From positions 1 to 9,709 of the forward strand of contig CAMVRW010000069.1 of the NCBI GenBank assembly GCA_947169985.1: a stretch of DNA of 9,709 nucleotides, given 5' to 3'. Position 1 is the first letter of the stretch. Each line of letters begins with the position of its first letter. The stretch comes from an uncultured Butyrivibrio sp. (GTDB lineage Bacteria > Bacillota > Clostridia > Lachnospirales > Lachnospiraceae). Below the pieces are notes generated by a model. The model did no database searches and was not told the DNA's origin. It saw only the letters and a list, made by a program, of their open reading frames with translations. A program made the translations under genes and the position numbers. Shown here piece after piece: positions 1-6,133 of this stretch.

Positions 1-11
1 CGAGAAGTAAT

Positions 12-42
12 AAAAAGACCCCAGATTTTATCTGGGGTTTTT
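12..42 (-). terminator. Intrinsic terminator after the sigma factor/small protein unit (probably bidirectional)
   Basis: A perfect 8-bp stem (CCCCAGAT at 19-26 with ATCTGGGG at 30-37) closes a 3-nt loop. It is flanked by five A on the left (12-16) and five T on the right (38-42), so a U-tract follows the hairpin in either direction. It sits 24 bases past the stop of the 62-residue gene at 66-254 and is the natural end of that minus-strand transcript. It could also end a plus-strand transcript entering from the left edge, which cannot be judged here. Confidence 0.9.
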
Positions 43-65
43 ATCCTAATGTTGTTCTTTGGAAA

Positions 66-254
66 TTACTTATCTTCCTTCTTAACAAACAGCATATTGA
101 CATTACCTGCTGCATTAAGTTTTCCAAGCTCATCATCTGAAAGCGCCTGTATCTCCTGAGGATATCTCTCCTCTACACCCTTGATCAGCTTATCCAACCT
201 TGGATTATTCTCATATTTCTGATAATCAAATAGCTTAGACAAAATCTTCTCCAT
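66..254 (-). CDS. Small hypothetical protein (62 aa) paired with an ECF-type sigma factor
   Basis: I do not recognise a named family. The start is ATG at 254 because GGAGGT (264-259) lies 4 nt upstream; the ATG codons further upstream would place this site inside the coding sequence. The product is highly charged, has no cysteine and no membrane segment, and begins MEKILSKLFDYQKYENNPRL. A probable helical N-terminal half is followed by LSDDELGKLNAAG (residues 38-50) and a short tail NVNMLFVKKEDK. The gene follows the sigma factor after a 78-nt gap, with no terminator between them, and ends just before a strong terminator, so co-transcription is likely. Lack of a transmembrane helix or zinc motif argues against a usual membrane anti-sigma factor, but a soluble sigma partner remains possible. 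The LSDDEL...AAG segment resembles leader regions of some ribosomally made peptides; see findings. Being a real gene is well supported; its function is unknown. Confidence 0.8.
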   Translation of the reverse strand: MEKILSKLFDYQKYENNPRLDKLIKGVEERYPQEIQALSDDELGKLNAAGNVNMLFVKKEDK

Positions 255-258
255 GGTT

Positions 259-264
259 ACCTCC
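259..264 (-). promoter_or_regulatory. Ribosome binding site fixing the start of the 62-aa gene
   Basis: GGAGGT on the minus strand, 4 nt before the ATG at 254. It rules out the longer 72-codon reading, in which these bases would code for part of the peptide. Confidence 0.85.
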
Positions 265-285
265 AAAAATATTACAGTCATCATT

Positions 286-318
286 TTCTTTCTGAAGATT
301 TATACGAACCAGAAAGAA
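286..318 (-). other. Hairpin in the gap between the sigma factor and the small gene
   Basis: TTCTTTCTG (286-294) and CAGAAAGAA (310-318) are exact reverse complements, giving a 9-bp stem with a 15-nt loop inside the 78-nt intercistronic gap. No U-tract follows on either strand, so it is not a standard intrinsic terminator. It could be an RNA processing or stability element, or a protein-binding palindrome that sets the ratio of the two products. A chance repeat in AT-rich DNA cannot be excluded. Confidence 0.5.
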
Positions 319-332
319 TTATGGCAGAAAAA

Positions 333-806
333 TCATAACAAATCTTTAAGCCTTCCCAAAGCCTCTCTGTGACGCAGCTTCGTAACGCCATAGGAAAGAT
401 TCATCTTCTTGGCAACTTCCTGAAGTGTTAGACCCTTATAATACCTTAAAACAATAATATCCACCAGCTCCTGTGGAAGCTTCTCCAGGGCTGCAGCCAG
501 CAGCTCAAGAGACTCACTGTTTAAAACCTCATCCTCAACTGAGCTTCCGTCATCTGTCAGGTCCTCAGGAATCTCCGAATGAATATGATTTGTTCTGTAA
601 AAATCTATTACAGTATTGCTGGTCATTGAGTAGATCCATGTGGAGATACTTGCCTTACTCTCGTCATAGGTATCCAGCTTGGAATATATCTTTACAAAAA
701 TATCGCTGGTAATATCCTCAGCGTCCTCTATGGAATTGACATGGTTCTTCACATATCCAAAAACCTTGTCTCTATACTGCAAATAAATCTCATCCTTCGT
801 CAGCAT
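333..806 (-). CDS. ECF-type (sigma-70 family) RNA polymerase sigma factor
   Basis: A 157-residue sigma factor with only regions 2 and 4, the ECF architecture. Region 2 spans about residues 6-72: DAEDITSDIFVKIY (28-41) is the core-binding helix and STWIYSMTSNTVIDFYR (55-71) matches the 2.3/2.4 segment that reads the -10 element. An acidic linker (about 78-97) leads to region 4 (about 98-155). There LPQELVDIIVLRYYKGLTLQEVA and the following helix with TKLRHREALGRLK form the -35-binding helix-turn-helix. The start is ATG at 806, because AGGAGG (816-811) precedes it by 4 nt; a longer frame from 836 would translate this site as SGG. No anti-sigma gene of the zinc-finger or membrane type is adjacent. 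The 62-residue protein downstream is the only candidate partner. The likely promoter looks like the housekeeping type, so there is no direct sign of autoregulation. The regulon cannot be inferred from this window. Confidence 0.92.
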   Translation of the reverse strand: MLTKDEIYLQYRDKVFGYVKNHVNSIEDAEDITSDIFVKIYSKLDTYDESKASISTWIYSMTSNTVIDFYRTNHIHSEIPEDLTDDGSSVEDEVLNSESLELLAAALEKLPQELVDIIVLRYYKGLTLQEVAKKMNLSYGVTKLRHREALGRLKDLL

Positions 807-810
807 ATTG

Positions 811-816
811 CCTCCT
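811..816 (-). promoter_or_regulatory. Ribosome binding site fixing the sigma factor start
   Basis: A perfect AGGAGG on the minus strand, 4 nt before the ATG at 806. It decides against the upstream in-frame ATG at 836. Confidence 0.85.
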
Positions 817-835
817 GAAATACTGATATACGTCA

Positions 836-864
836 ATTATATACTGCTTCTTAGGTCTTGCGAA
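836..864 (-). promoter_or_regulatory. Candidate housekeeping promoter for the sigma factor operon
   Basis: On the minus strand TTCGCA (864-859; 4 of 6 to TTGACA) is followed after 17 nt by a perfect TATAAT (841-836). Transcription would begin near 829, giving a leader of about 20 nt that contains the AGGAGG site. Its -35 bases overlap those of the divergent tRNA promoter. This is a consensus match only. Confidence 0.5.
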
Positions 865-886
865 AGATAATATTTTAAAATATAAT
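858..886 (+). promoter_or_regulatory. Candidate promoter for tRNA-Pro
   Basis: TTGCGA (858-863; 4 of 6 to TTGACA), a 17-nt spacer and a perfect TATAAT (881-886) stand upstream of the tRNA. The predicted transcription start near 893 leaves about 16 nt to be removed by RNase P. Correct strand, correct spacing and a perfect -10 make this the best tRNA promoter in the region. Confidence 0.6.
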
Positions 887-908
887 AGGTAAGTCGGCAC
901 AATAGCCA

Positions 909-982
909 CGGGGCGTGGCTCAGCTTGGTAGAGCGCTGCGTTCGGGACGCAGAGGTCGCGTGTTCGAATCACGTCGCCCCGA
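909..982 (+). tRNA. tRNA-Pro (anticodon CGG)
   Basis: A 74-nt tRNA. The acceptor strands CGGGGCG (909-915) and CGCCCCG (975-981) pair fully, with discriminator A at 982. The D-arm shows GGCTC...TTGGTAGAGC. The anticodon arm is CTGCG-TTCGGGA-CGCAG, giving anticodon CGG, which reads the proline codon CCG. The T-arm carries the standard TTCGAAT loop. CCA is not encoded (TTCC follows), so the tRNA nucleotidyltransferase must add it. It is the only plus-strand gene in the window. It faces the 3' end of the debranching-enzyme frame, whose stop codon (920-922) lies in its antisense strand. No clear hairpin terminator follows; T-runs at 1022-1028 and 1032-1037 may help end transcription. Confidence 0.97.
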
Positions 983-3136
983 TTCCCTATTTTCGAGAGT
1001 TTGAAGAGAAATAAAATCATATTTTTTTGTCTTTTTTCTACCCGGATTTCTACCCACAAGTATTGCACTTGATCTTGGACCAAGATTTAATACGCTTTGG
1101 TCTATTTCAAAGTTCTCTGATCCTTCGTCAAAAGAGATGCCGGAGGATTCAAAAGCTATTCCCCACTTCATACCCTCAGGAATAATGGGAAGCTCAAAGC
1201 TGTGCCACTCCCAGTGGGCATTTACTGCCACATATATGAAGCAGTCTTCCTTCGTTCTGTACTTTGCATGGTCCTCGGCGTACATGTAGCCAAAGGTAAG
1301 TGTGGGCGCATACTGATCCAGGTTCCATGCACCAAGACCATGGAAAGAAAGCTCCGGATAACCGGTTCCATTGTGGCTGAAATTATAATCGGTAGCTCTA
1401 AGTACAGGATGTGCCATTCTGAAGGCAATAAGCCTTCTTACATAGTCATACTGGCACTTGTTCTTGGAAAGGTCTCCCCAGTTAAGCCATGAGATCTCAT
1501 TATCCTGACAGTAGGCATTGTTGTTGCCACTTTGGCTGTTGGCAAACTCATCCCCGGACAGGAGCATGGGAACTCCGCGACTGGTCAAAAGAATATTGAG
1601 CATATTCTTCATCTGCCGTTGCCTTAAAGCAAGGATCTCAGGATCGTCAGTTGCCCCTTCTACTCCGCAGTTCCAGCTGTCGTTATCATTACAGCCATCG
1701 TTATTGTCCTCGCCGTTAGACTCGTTGTGCTTCTCGTTATAGGAAACAAGATCATTTAAGGTAAATCCGTCATGACAGGTAACAAAGTTAATTGTAGTTG
1801 AGGCTCCTCTTTCTCCGTAAAGATCCTCAGAGCCTTTAATGCGGTGGAATAATTCCGGCGCACATTCAGCGCCGCCCTTAATAAAGCGCCTTAAGCAGTC
1901 ACGATATCTTCCATTCCACTCGGACCATCTCTTATGTCCAGGGAAGCTACCGACCTGATATAGTCCCCCGGCGTCCCAGGCCTCTGCTATGATGATGCTC
2001 TTTCCCAAAACCGCATCCTGGGCAATACTGTCAAGAAGCGGAGGATGGATCATTGGTGCACCATTTTCATCCCTGGACAGAATTGCCGCCAGGTCGAACC
2101 TGAAGCCATCAATATGATAAGCAGATACCCAATACCTGAGGCAGTCAATTACCATGTTCCTTACCACAGGATTGTTGCAGTTCATGGTGTTTCCGCAGCC
2201 ACTGAAGTTAAGATAATGCCACTCAGGGGTCAAAAGATAATAGGTCCTGTTATCAATTCCCCTGTAGGAAATAGAAGGTCCGTTCTCGTTGCCTTCTGCA
2301 GTATGATTAAACACGACGTCGAGGATTACCTCGATTCCGTTGCTGTGAAGCTTTTTTATAAGATTCTTAAGCTCATCCACTTCCATACCAAAGGGAGCAG
2401 AAGCAGCATATCCCGCCTTGGGAGCAAAAAAGCAGGTTGTAGAATAACCCCAGAGATTAACAAGCTCCCTGCCATTATATTTTCTGGAGCCTTCAAACTC
2501 ATCAAACTCGAAAATAGGCATCAGCTCTACGCAGTTTACTCCAAGCTCTTTAAGGTAGGGTATCTTTTCCACCATACCTGCATAGGTTCCCCTGTGCTTG
2601 ACTCCACTGCTCTTATGCTGGGTGAATGAGCGTACATGCATCTCATAGATGACAAGATCCTGCAGCTCTCTTTCAAGAGGTTTGTCACCATTCCAGGTGT
2701 AATCTTCACGGATGATCTGTCCCCTGAAGGGTACCTGCTCATCCTTTTTCTTCTTTTTCCCCCAGACAGATCTTCCGGATACGGACTTTGCATAAGGATC
2801 AAGAAGAACTCTGTTTTTATCGAACCAAAGTCCCTCCTTTGGTGCATATTGCCCATCGAATCTGTAGCCATACTCCATGGTATCCATGTTTATCCCATAG
2901 ACTCTCATGGTGTAAACATTTCCTATTCGAAAGCTCTCCGGGAATGGAATCTCTACCAGCGGCTTTTTCTGCCCATGCTGATAAAGCACCAGTGTGCATC
3001 CCGTTGCCTCCTTGGAGTAAATGCTGAAATTGACACCGCCGTCACCATCTAATGTAGCTCCGAAAGGAAATATCCTTCCTATACGGTATTCAAAATCTCC
3101 AATTCTATCCGTTGGAAAAGTATCGATGAGCCTCAT
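920..3136 (-). CDS. glgX: GH13 glycogen debranching enzyme (GlgX/isoamylase type)
   Basis: Cytoplasmic alpha-1,6-glucan debranching enzyme, predicted to remove short branches from glycogen trimmed by phosphorylase. An N-terminal CBM48-like beta-sandwich (about residues 18-115) precedes the GH13 barrel. The conserved regions are present: DVVFNHT (273-279), DGFRFDLA (343-350, nucleophile D348), AEAWD (384-388, acid/base E385) and FVTCHDG (451-457, D456 stabilising the transition state). SWNCGVEG (487-494) is typical of GlgX. There is no signal peptide. The ATG at 3136 is preceded by AAGGGG (3150-3145), a fair site. The gene starts 26 nt after the AAA+ gene and probably shares its transcript. 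The family-like sequence ends near residue 695 (PRSSAILVG). The last 40 or so residues are lysine-rich and finish in RRDSNTRPLRPERSALPS, which is only the translated antisense of tRNA-Pro. The true C-terminus is therefore uncertain; a -1 slip at 1031-1037 would end the protein at 1017. Enzyme identity is firm, the exact 3' end is not. Confidence 0.9.
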   Translation of the reverse strand: MRLIDTFPTDRIGDFEYRIGRIFPFGATLDGDGGVNFSIYSKEATGCTLVLYQHGQKKPLVEIPFPESFRIGNVYTMRVYGINMDTMEYGYRFDGQYAPKEGLWFDKNRVLLDPYAKSVSGRSVWGKKKKKDEQVPFRGQIIREDYTWNGDKPLERELQDLVIYEMHVRSFTQHKSSGVKHRGTYAGMVEKIPYLKELGVNCVELMPIFEFDEFEGSRKYNGRELVNLWGYSTTCFFAPKAGYAASAPFGMEVDELKNLIKKLHSNGIEVILDVVFNHTAEGNENGPSISYRGIDNRTYYLLTPEWHYLNFSGCGNTMNCNNPVVRNMVIDCLRYWVSAYHIDGFRFDLAAILSRDENGAPMIHPPLLDSIAQDAVLGKSIIIAEAWDAGGLYQVGSFPGHKRWSEWNGRYRDCLRRFIKGGAECAPELFHRIKGSEDLYGERGASTTINFVTCHDGFTLNDLVSYNEKHNESNGEDNNDGCNDNDSWNCGVEGATDDPEILALRQRQMKNMLNILLTSRGVPMLLSGDEFANSQSGNNNAYCQDNEISWLNWGDLSKNKCQYDYVRRLIAFRMAHPVLRATDYNFSHNGTGYPELSFHGLGAWNLDQYAPTLTFGYMYAEDHAKYRTKEDCFIYVAVNAHWEWHSFELPIIPEGMKWGIAFESSGISFDEGSENFEIDQSVLNLGPRSSAILVGRNPGRKKTKKYDFISLQTLENRESGRRDSNTRPLRPERSALPS
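1031..1037 (-). other. In-frame slippery heptamer A AAA AAG near the 3' end of glgX
   Basis: On the minus strand the codons AGA AAA AAG contain A AAA AAG in the phase used for -1 frameshifting, as known in E. coli dnaX. After a -1 slip the ribosome would read GAC AAA AAA ATA and stop at TGA (1019-1017), 34 bases before reaching the tRNA. Only the heptamer is seen; no strong stimulatory stem or internal ribosome binding site is obvious. It may simply be an A-rich run prone to polymerase slippage or sequencing error. Confidence 0.4.
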
Positions 3137-3162
3137 GCAGTAATCCCCTTCTTCAAGCGAAT

Positions 3163-4341
3163 TTAGTTGCTGCTACTTTCCTCTACAGGCTCCTTGGCCT
3201 CATCCTGTGCTGGAGCCTCTGTCTCATTCTCAGCCTTTTCTTCTTCCTTAGGCTTGTCCACTGCATCAAACAGATCATCCAAAGTGATCGTCATCATATC
3301 TTCTTCAGTAGGATTCTCGATAGATGCAATCCTTCTAGCCTGATTTGTGATGATCTCCTCAAATAGGTTTCTTACCTCTCTTGCATTAGCGAAATTATCT
3401 ATATTCTCGATCTTCTTGGAGGTGATGAGAGCCCTGATCTGGTGCTTCACATCCTCCTGAACCTTGTAGTCGTACTTCTTGCAGTTCATGTCAAAGATCT
3501 GTTCAAGCTCATCGATACTGTAGTCAGGGAACTCAATGTACTTGTTGAATCTTGACTTTAAGCCCGGGTTGCTGTCAATGAACTTCTTCATTGGCTCAGT
3601 GTATCCTGCAACAATTACAACAAAGTCATCCCTGTTATCCTCCATAGCCTTGAGGATCGTATCTATTGCTTCCTGACCAAAAGCATCATCTTTCTGAGCC
3701 AGTGCATATGCCTCATCGATAAAGAGCACTCCACCCTTTGCTTTAGCAATCTGTTCCTGTGTCTTAATAGCTGTCTGGCCAACATATCCTGCAACCAGTC
3801 CTGATCTGTCAACCTCCACCAGCTGTCCCTTTGAGAGTACTCCAATCTGCTTATAGATCTGAGCAATTATCCTGGCAACGGTTGTCTTACCTGTTCCGGG
3901 ATTTCCTGTAAACACAAGGTGTAAAGATACAGGCACTGACTTAAGCCCCTGTTCCTGCCTTGCCTTCTGTACCTTAACAAAAGCCGTAAGCTCTTTTACA
4001 TCCTCTTTGATAGTTGTAAGACCGATGAGCTTCTCAAGGGTCTCCATTGGGTCTTCCTCTGGCTCAGCAGGCTTTTCCTCTTCCTTAGGTGCCGGGGCTC
4101 CGCCTCCATTAGCGAAAAGAGCTTTTGCCTCCTCTAAAGCCTCGTTGGCGCTTGTCATTGCATCCTTTTGTGAAGTCTCATTTGCTTCATCAGCTCTTTT
4201 CTCGGGCTCTGAAACTTGTGGCTTATCAGAAGGCTTCGATGCATCATTTGTCGAGAAAAAATCCCCATATAAACTTCCCAGAAGGTCCTTTTGCATGTTA
4301 GTGATCTTCTGAAGTGTCTCCAGTTCCTTATTTCTTTCCAT
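3163..4341 (-). CDS. CbxX/CfxQ-type AAA+ ATPase
   Basis: A 392-residue AAA+ protein of the CbxX/CfxQ group, which also includes SpoVK-like and EccA-like ATPases. Such proteins form rings that use ATP to remodel protein partners. Positions count from the ATG at 4341. A charged N-terminal region with a Glu/Pro/Ala-rich low-complexity linker (about 40-97) leads to the ATPase: Walker A GNPGTGKT (146-153), the family GYVGQT segment (185-190), Walker B VLFIDEAY (205-212), sensor 1 near VIVAGY (242-247), an arginine-finger candidate in SRFN (R264) and NAREVRN (319-325) in the lid. An acidic tail of about 30 residues ends in ESSSN. The start at 4341 is preferred because GGAG (4351-4348) lies 6 nt before it; the ATG at 4353 lacks a good site. 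It precedes glgX by 26 nt, suggesting an operon. No Rubisco, microcompartment, sporulation or type VII secretion gene is nearby, so the substrate is unknown. Confidence 0.9.
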   Translation of the reverse strand: MERNKELETLQKITNMQKDLLGSLYGDFFSTNDASKPSDKPQVSEPEKRADEANETSQKDAMTSANEALEEAKALFANGGGAPAPKEEEKPAEPEEDPMETLEKLIGLTTIKEDVKELTAFVKVQKARQEQGLKSVPVSLHLVFTGNPGTGKTTVARIIAQIYKQIGVLSKGQLVEVDRSGLVAGYVGQTAIKTQEQIAKAKGGVLFIDEAYALAQKDDAFGQEAIDTILKAMEDNRDDFVVIVAGYTEPMKKFIDSNPGLKSRFNKYIEFPDYSIDELEQIFDMNCKKYDYKVQEDVKHQIRALITSKKIENIDNFANAREVRNLFEEIITNQARRIASIENPTEEDMMTITLDDLFDAVDKPKEEEKAENETEAPAQDEAKEPVEESSSN

Positions 4342-4347
4342 ACCAAT

Positions 4348-4351
4348 CTCC
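4348..4351 (-). promoter_or_regulatory. Ribosome binding site deciding the AAA+ gene start
   Basis: GGAG on the minus strand, 6 nt before the ATG at 4341. The alternative ATG at 4353 overlaps this segment and has only TTTTGG directly upstream. Confidence 0.6.
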
Positions 4352-4377
4352 ATCCAAAATAAAAAATTACTTACTCC

Positions 4378-4401
4378 ATTATAACTTTATCTTCCCAAAA
4401 G
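4378..4401 (-). promoter_or_regulatory. Candidate promoter for the AAA+/glgX operon
   Basis: A perfect TATAAT (4383-4378, minus strand) lies 36 nt before the ATG at 4341. The best spaced -35 is weak: TTTAGC (4406-4401, 3 of 6, 17-nt spacing). It sits just after the terminator of the preceding gene, where a new promoter is expected. The -10 is convincing; the -35 is doubtful and an activator may be needed. Confidence 0.45.
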
Positions 4402-4413
4402 CTAAAGAATAAA

Positions 4414-4445
4414 ATACGGCATATCCCAAACAGGATACGCCGTAT
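4414..4445 (-). terminator. Intrinsic terminator after the DUF5722 gene
   Basis: A 13-bp stem joins 4414-4426 and 4433-4445 (ATACGGC...GCCGTAT outer part, ATCC/GGAT inner part) around a 6-nt loop. One pair (4421/4438) is mismatched on the plus strand but is a G-U pair in minus-strand RNA, consistent with function on that strand. A U-rich tract (TTTATTCTTT) follows. It begins 15 nt past the stop codon at 4461. It separates the flavodiiron/DUF5722 transcript from the AAA+/glgX transcript. Confidence 0.88.
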
Positions 4446-4460
4446 CAATAGTTAATTTCA

Positions 4461-6110
4461 TCAGTCGTTCAAGAACCATCCGCCTCTGGATAAGAATGTT
4501 CTGTTTGTAACAAGAGCATCCACATCCTGTCCGATGATCTGAGAAGCCTGTGCCTTGTAAGTTGCGGCATTGGCTGTTCCCAGGTTCTTGTAGAAGTCAT
4601 AGGCCATCTTCTTGCTTCCGTCAAGGTTCTTAAGTCCCTGGGCAATATGGCTCTCCATCTCATGGGCATCATCTGTCTCTCTGAAGAGGATGAAGCTTGA
4701 GATGTATGGATTGTTCTCAGCCATTGTGTAAGCATAGGTAATTGATGCAGCCTGAGCATCCTCACCAAAGCTTGATGTATAACCGATCTCAGAAAGTGAG
4801 ATATCTCTTACTCTTCCGCCCGGTGCAAGGAATGAAGCCTGGCACATGTAATCAGTAAGAAGGTAGATGTTTTCCATTGTAATGTAAGGAGTTGTAAGCT
4901 TTGTGCTTACATACTGTGACTGCTGCTTCCATGCATATGGATCAAACAATGGTGCATTGTAAGGGTGCACTGAAAGTGACCAGTTAATGTTACCCTCACG
5001 GTTCATGTAGTAATTGAATCTGTCCAGATACTCTTTTGAAAGGAAGCATCCAGGATTTGACTTTCTGTTCCACTCCTGATCAAAGGAAGTGTAAACCCTT
5101 GCATTTGCATTGACAGCCTTGATCTCGTTGTAGAAGATACGGAAGGCCTTAACATACTCACTTACATTGAGTTCTATATTTGTTGAGTTCAGGTAATACC
5201 ACTCAGTTCTTGCGTTAACCTCGTTTCCGATTACCCAGTTATCAACTGTTCCATAGGTTCCTCCTGAATATCTCTGAGCAAGGAAAGCAGCTATAGCCTT
5301 AAGATGCTGTGTTCCCTCATCTTCCTTAGTATTCATGGCATATCCCGGGCATACATGTGAATCCCTTGAAAGAGGATGGATAAGATCTGCGCCTGCCTCT
5401 GTCTTGTTGTTGAGGATTGTCATGGTAAGCTGGAAGCCGTTTAAGCTGCACCAGCGAACAAATCCGTCATACTGTGCAAGAGCAGCCCCGTTAAACTGAT
5501 AATCCACACCGTTATAAGAAAAAGGAACTACATTTGAGCCATCACCTGCTCCAACAATGTCGCCCATGTAAAGGTTGTAAACCATCTGAGCGATTCCAAG
5601 ATCCTTAAAAGTAGCTGCATCTGCACTGTTAGGAAGGATTCCCTTCATTCCGTGGTCATTTCTTCCACAGGTCTTGGTAGCAATTGCCTCAGGGTTTGTA
5701 ATGTAGTGCTCATCACTTACCTGAACCATTGATCCGCCGCTCTTTACTGCAACAAGGAACTTCTTATCAAGGTTTGATCCCGGCTGATAGTGGTTTAATG
5801 GGAAGGTAAAAGACGCATTTGGCGATCTGTCAGTAGTAGCAACTATTTCGCCAACTGTTCCATCCTGATAAACCTCATCGGCATAAAGATAATATTTTCC
5901 GTCATCGGAAGATGGAAGGGAAGAAGAAGAAACATCCACTACCACGTTTCCACCTGAAATAACGCAGGAATTGATCTTCACTATTCTTCCTGCTGCCTCT
6001 GCTACAGTAGCATTTGTTCCCACTACAGCAGATGTCTTACCAGCCAGTGCTACAGTTGCAAAAACCATAATGCCGGCAAGAACTCTTTTCATCACACACT
6101 TTTTTCTCAC
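4461..6110 (-). CDS. Secreted DUF5722-type protein, possible clan GH-A glycoside hydrolase
   Basis: A 549-residue exported protein that I assign to the DUF5722 family from memory of its sequence features; no search was run. A basic start (RKKCVMKR) and a hydrophobic stretch (about 10-24) form a signal peptide, with possible cleavage after TSA (26-28) or AEA (37-39). A beta-rich, Ig-like domain follows (about 41-140), then a probable (beta/alpha)8 domain (about 145-520). Within it WVIGNEVN (292-299) carries the Asn-Glu pair typical of the clan GH-A acid/base, and ISLSEIGYT (437-445) carries a Glu (E441) placed like the nucleophile. The substrate is unknown. The start is taken as GTG at 6110, because GGAGG (6121-6117) lies 6 nt upstream. 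The ATG at 6125 is upstream of that site, while the in-frame ATG at 6092 is too far from it. It starts 23 nt after the flavodiiron gene with no terminator between, and ends before a strong terminator. A non-catalytic role remains possible. Confidence 0.8.
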   Translation of the reverse strand: MRKKCVMKRVLAGIMVFATVALAGKTSAVVGTNATVAEAAGRIVKINSCVISGGNVVVDVSSSSLPSSDDGKYYLYADEVYQDGTVGEIVATTDRSPNASFTFPLNHYQPGSNLDKKFLVAVKSGGSMVQVSDEHYITNPEAIATKTCGRNDHGMKGILPNSADAATFKDLGIAQMVYNLYMGDIVGAGDGSNVVPFSYNGVDYQFNGAALAQYDGFVRWCSLNGFQLTMTILNNKTEAGADLIHPLSRDSHVCPGYAMNTKEDEGTQHLKAIAAFLAQRYSGGTYGTVDNWVIGNEVNARTEWYYLNSTNIELNVSEYVKAFRIFYNEIKAVNANARVYTSFDQEWNRKSNPGCFLSKEYLDRFNYYMNREGNINWSLSVHPYNAPLFDPYAWKQQSQYVSTKLTTPYITMENIYLLTDYMCQASFLAPGGRVRDISLSEIGYTSSFGEDAQAASITYAYTMAENNPYISSFILFRETDDAHEMESHIAQGLKNLDGSKKMAYDFYKNLGTANAATYKAQASQIIGQDVDALVTNRTFLSRGGWFLND

Positions 6111-6116
6111 AACAAA

Positions 6117-6121
6117 CCTCC
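6117..6121 (-). promoter_or_regulatory. Ribosome binding site pointing to a GTG start for the DUF5722 gene
   Basis: GGAGG on the minus strand, 6 nt before the GTG at 6110. The longest frame begins at ATG 6125, but that codon is upstream of this site and would make the site coding (Trp-Arg), so GTG is the better start. Confidence 0.7.
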
Positions 6122-6133
6122 ACATACTTTCAC

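Noticed and set aside
909..982. tRNA as an integration (att) site
   Set aside because: No integrase, no second copy of the tRNA 3' end and no foreign-looking genes are in the window.
985..1037. Intrinsic terminator for tRNA-Pro
   Set aside because: T-runs are present, but the only pairing (around 988-1012) is short, AT-rich and bulged, so I do not annotate a terminator.
790..1083. A 97-codon minus-strand frame with the peptide GDVIRTRDLCVPNAALYQ
   Set aside because: It crosses tRNA-Pro, the promoter region and the sigma factor start; the peptide is a known artefact of translating tRNA antisense in another frame. No ribosome binding site supports it.
2045..2629. A 194-codon plus-strand open frame
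   Set aside because: It lies wholly opposite the conserved catalytic part of glgX, has no recognisable domain, and its composition is that expected of a complement-strand shadow.
4007..4312. A serine-rich plus-strand frame
   Set aside because: The Ser/Ala-rich composition is the complement of the Glu/Ala/Pro-rich linker of the AAA+ gene; no independent start signal.
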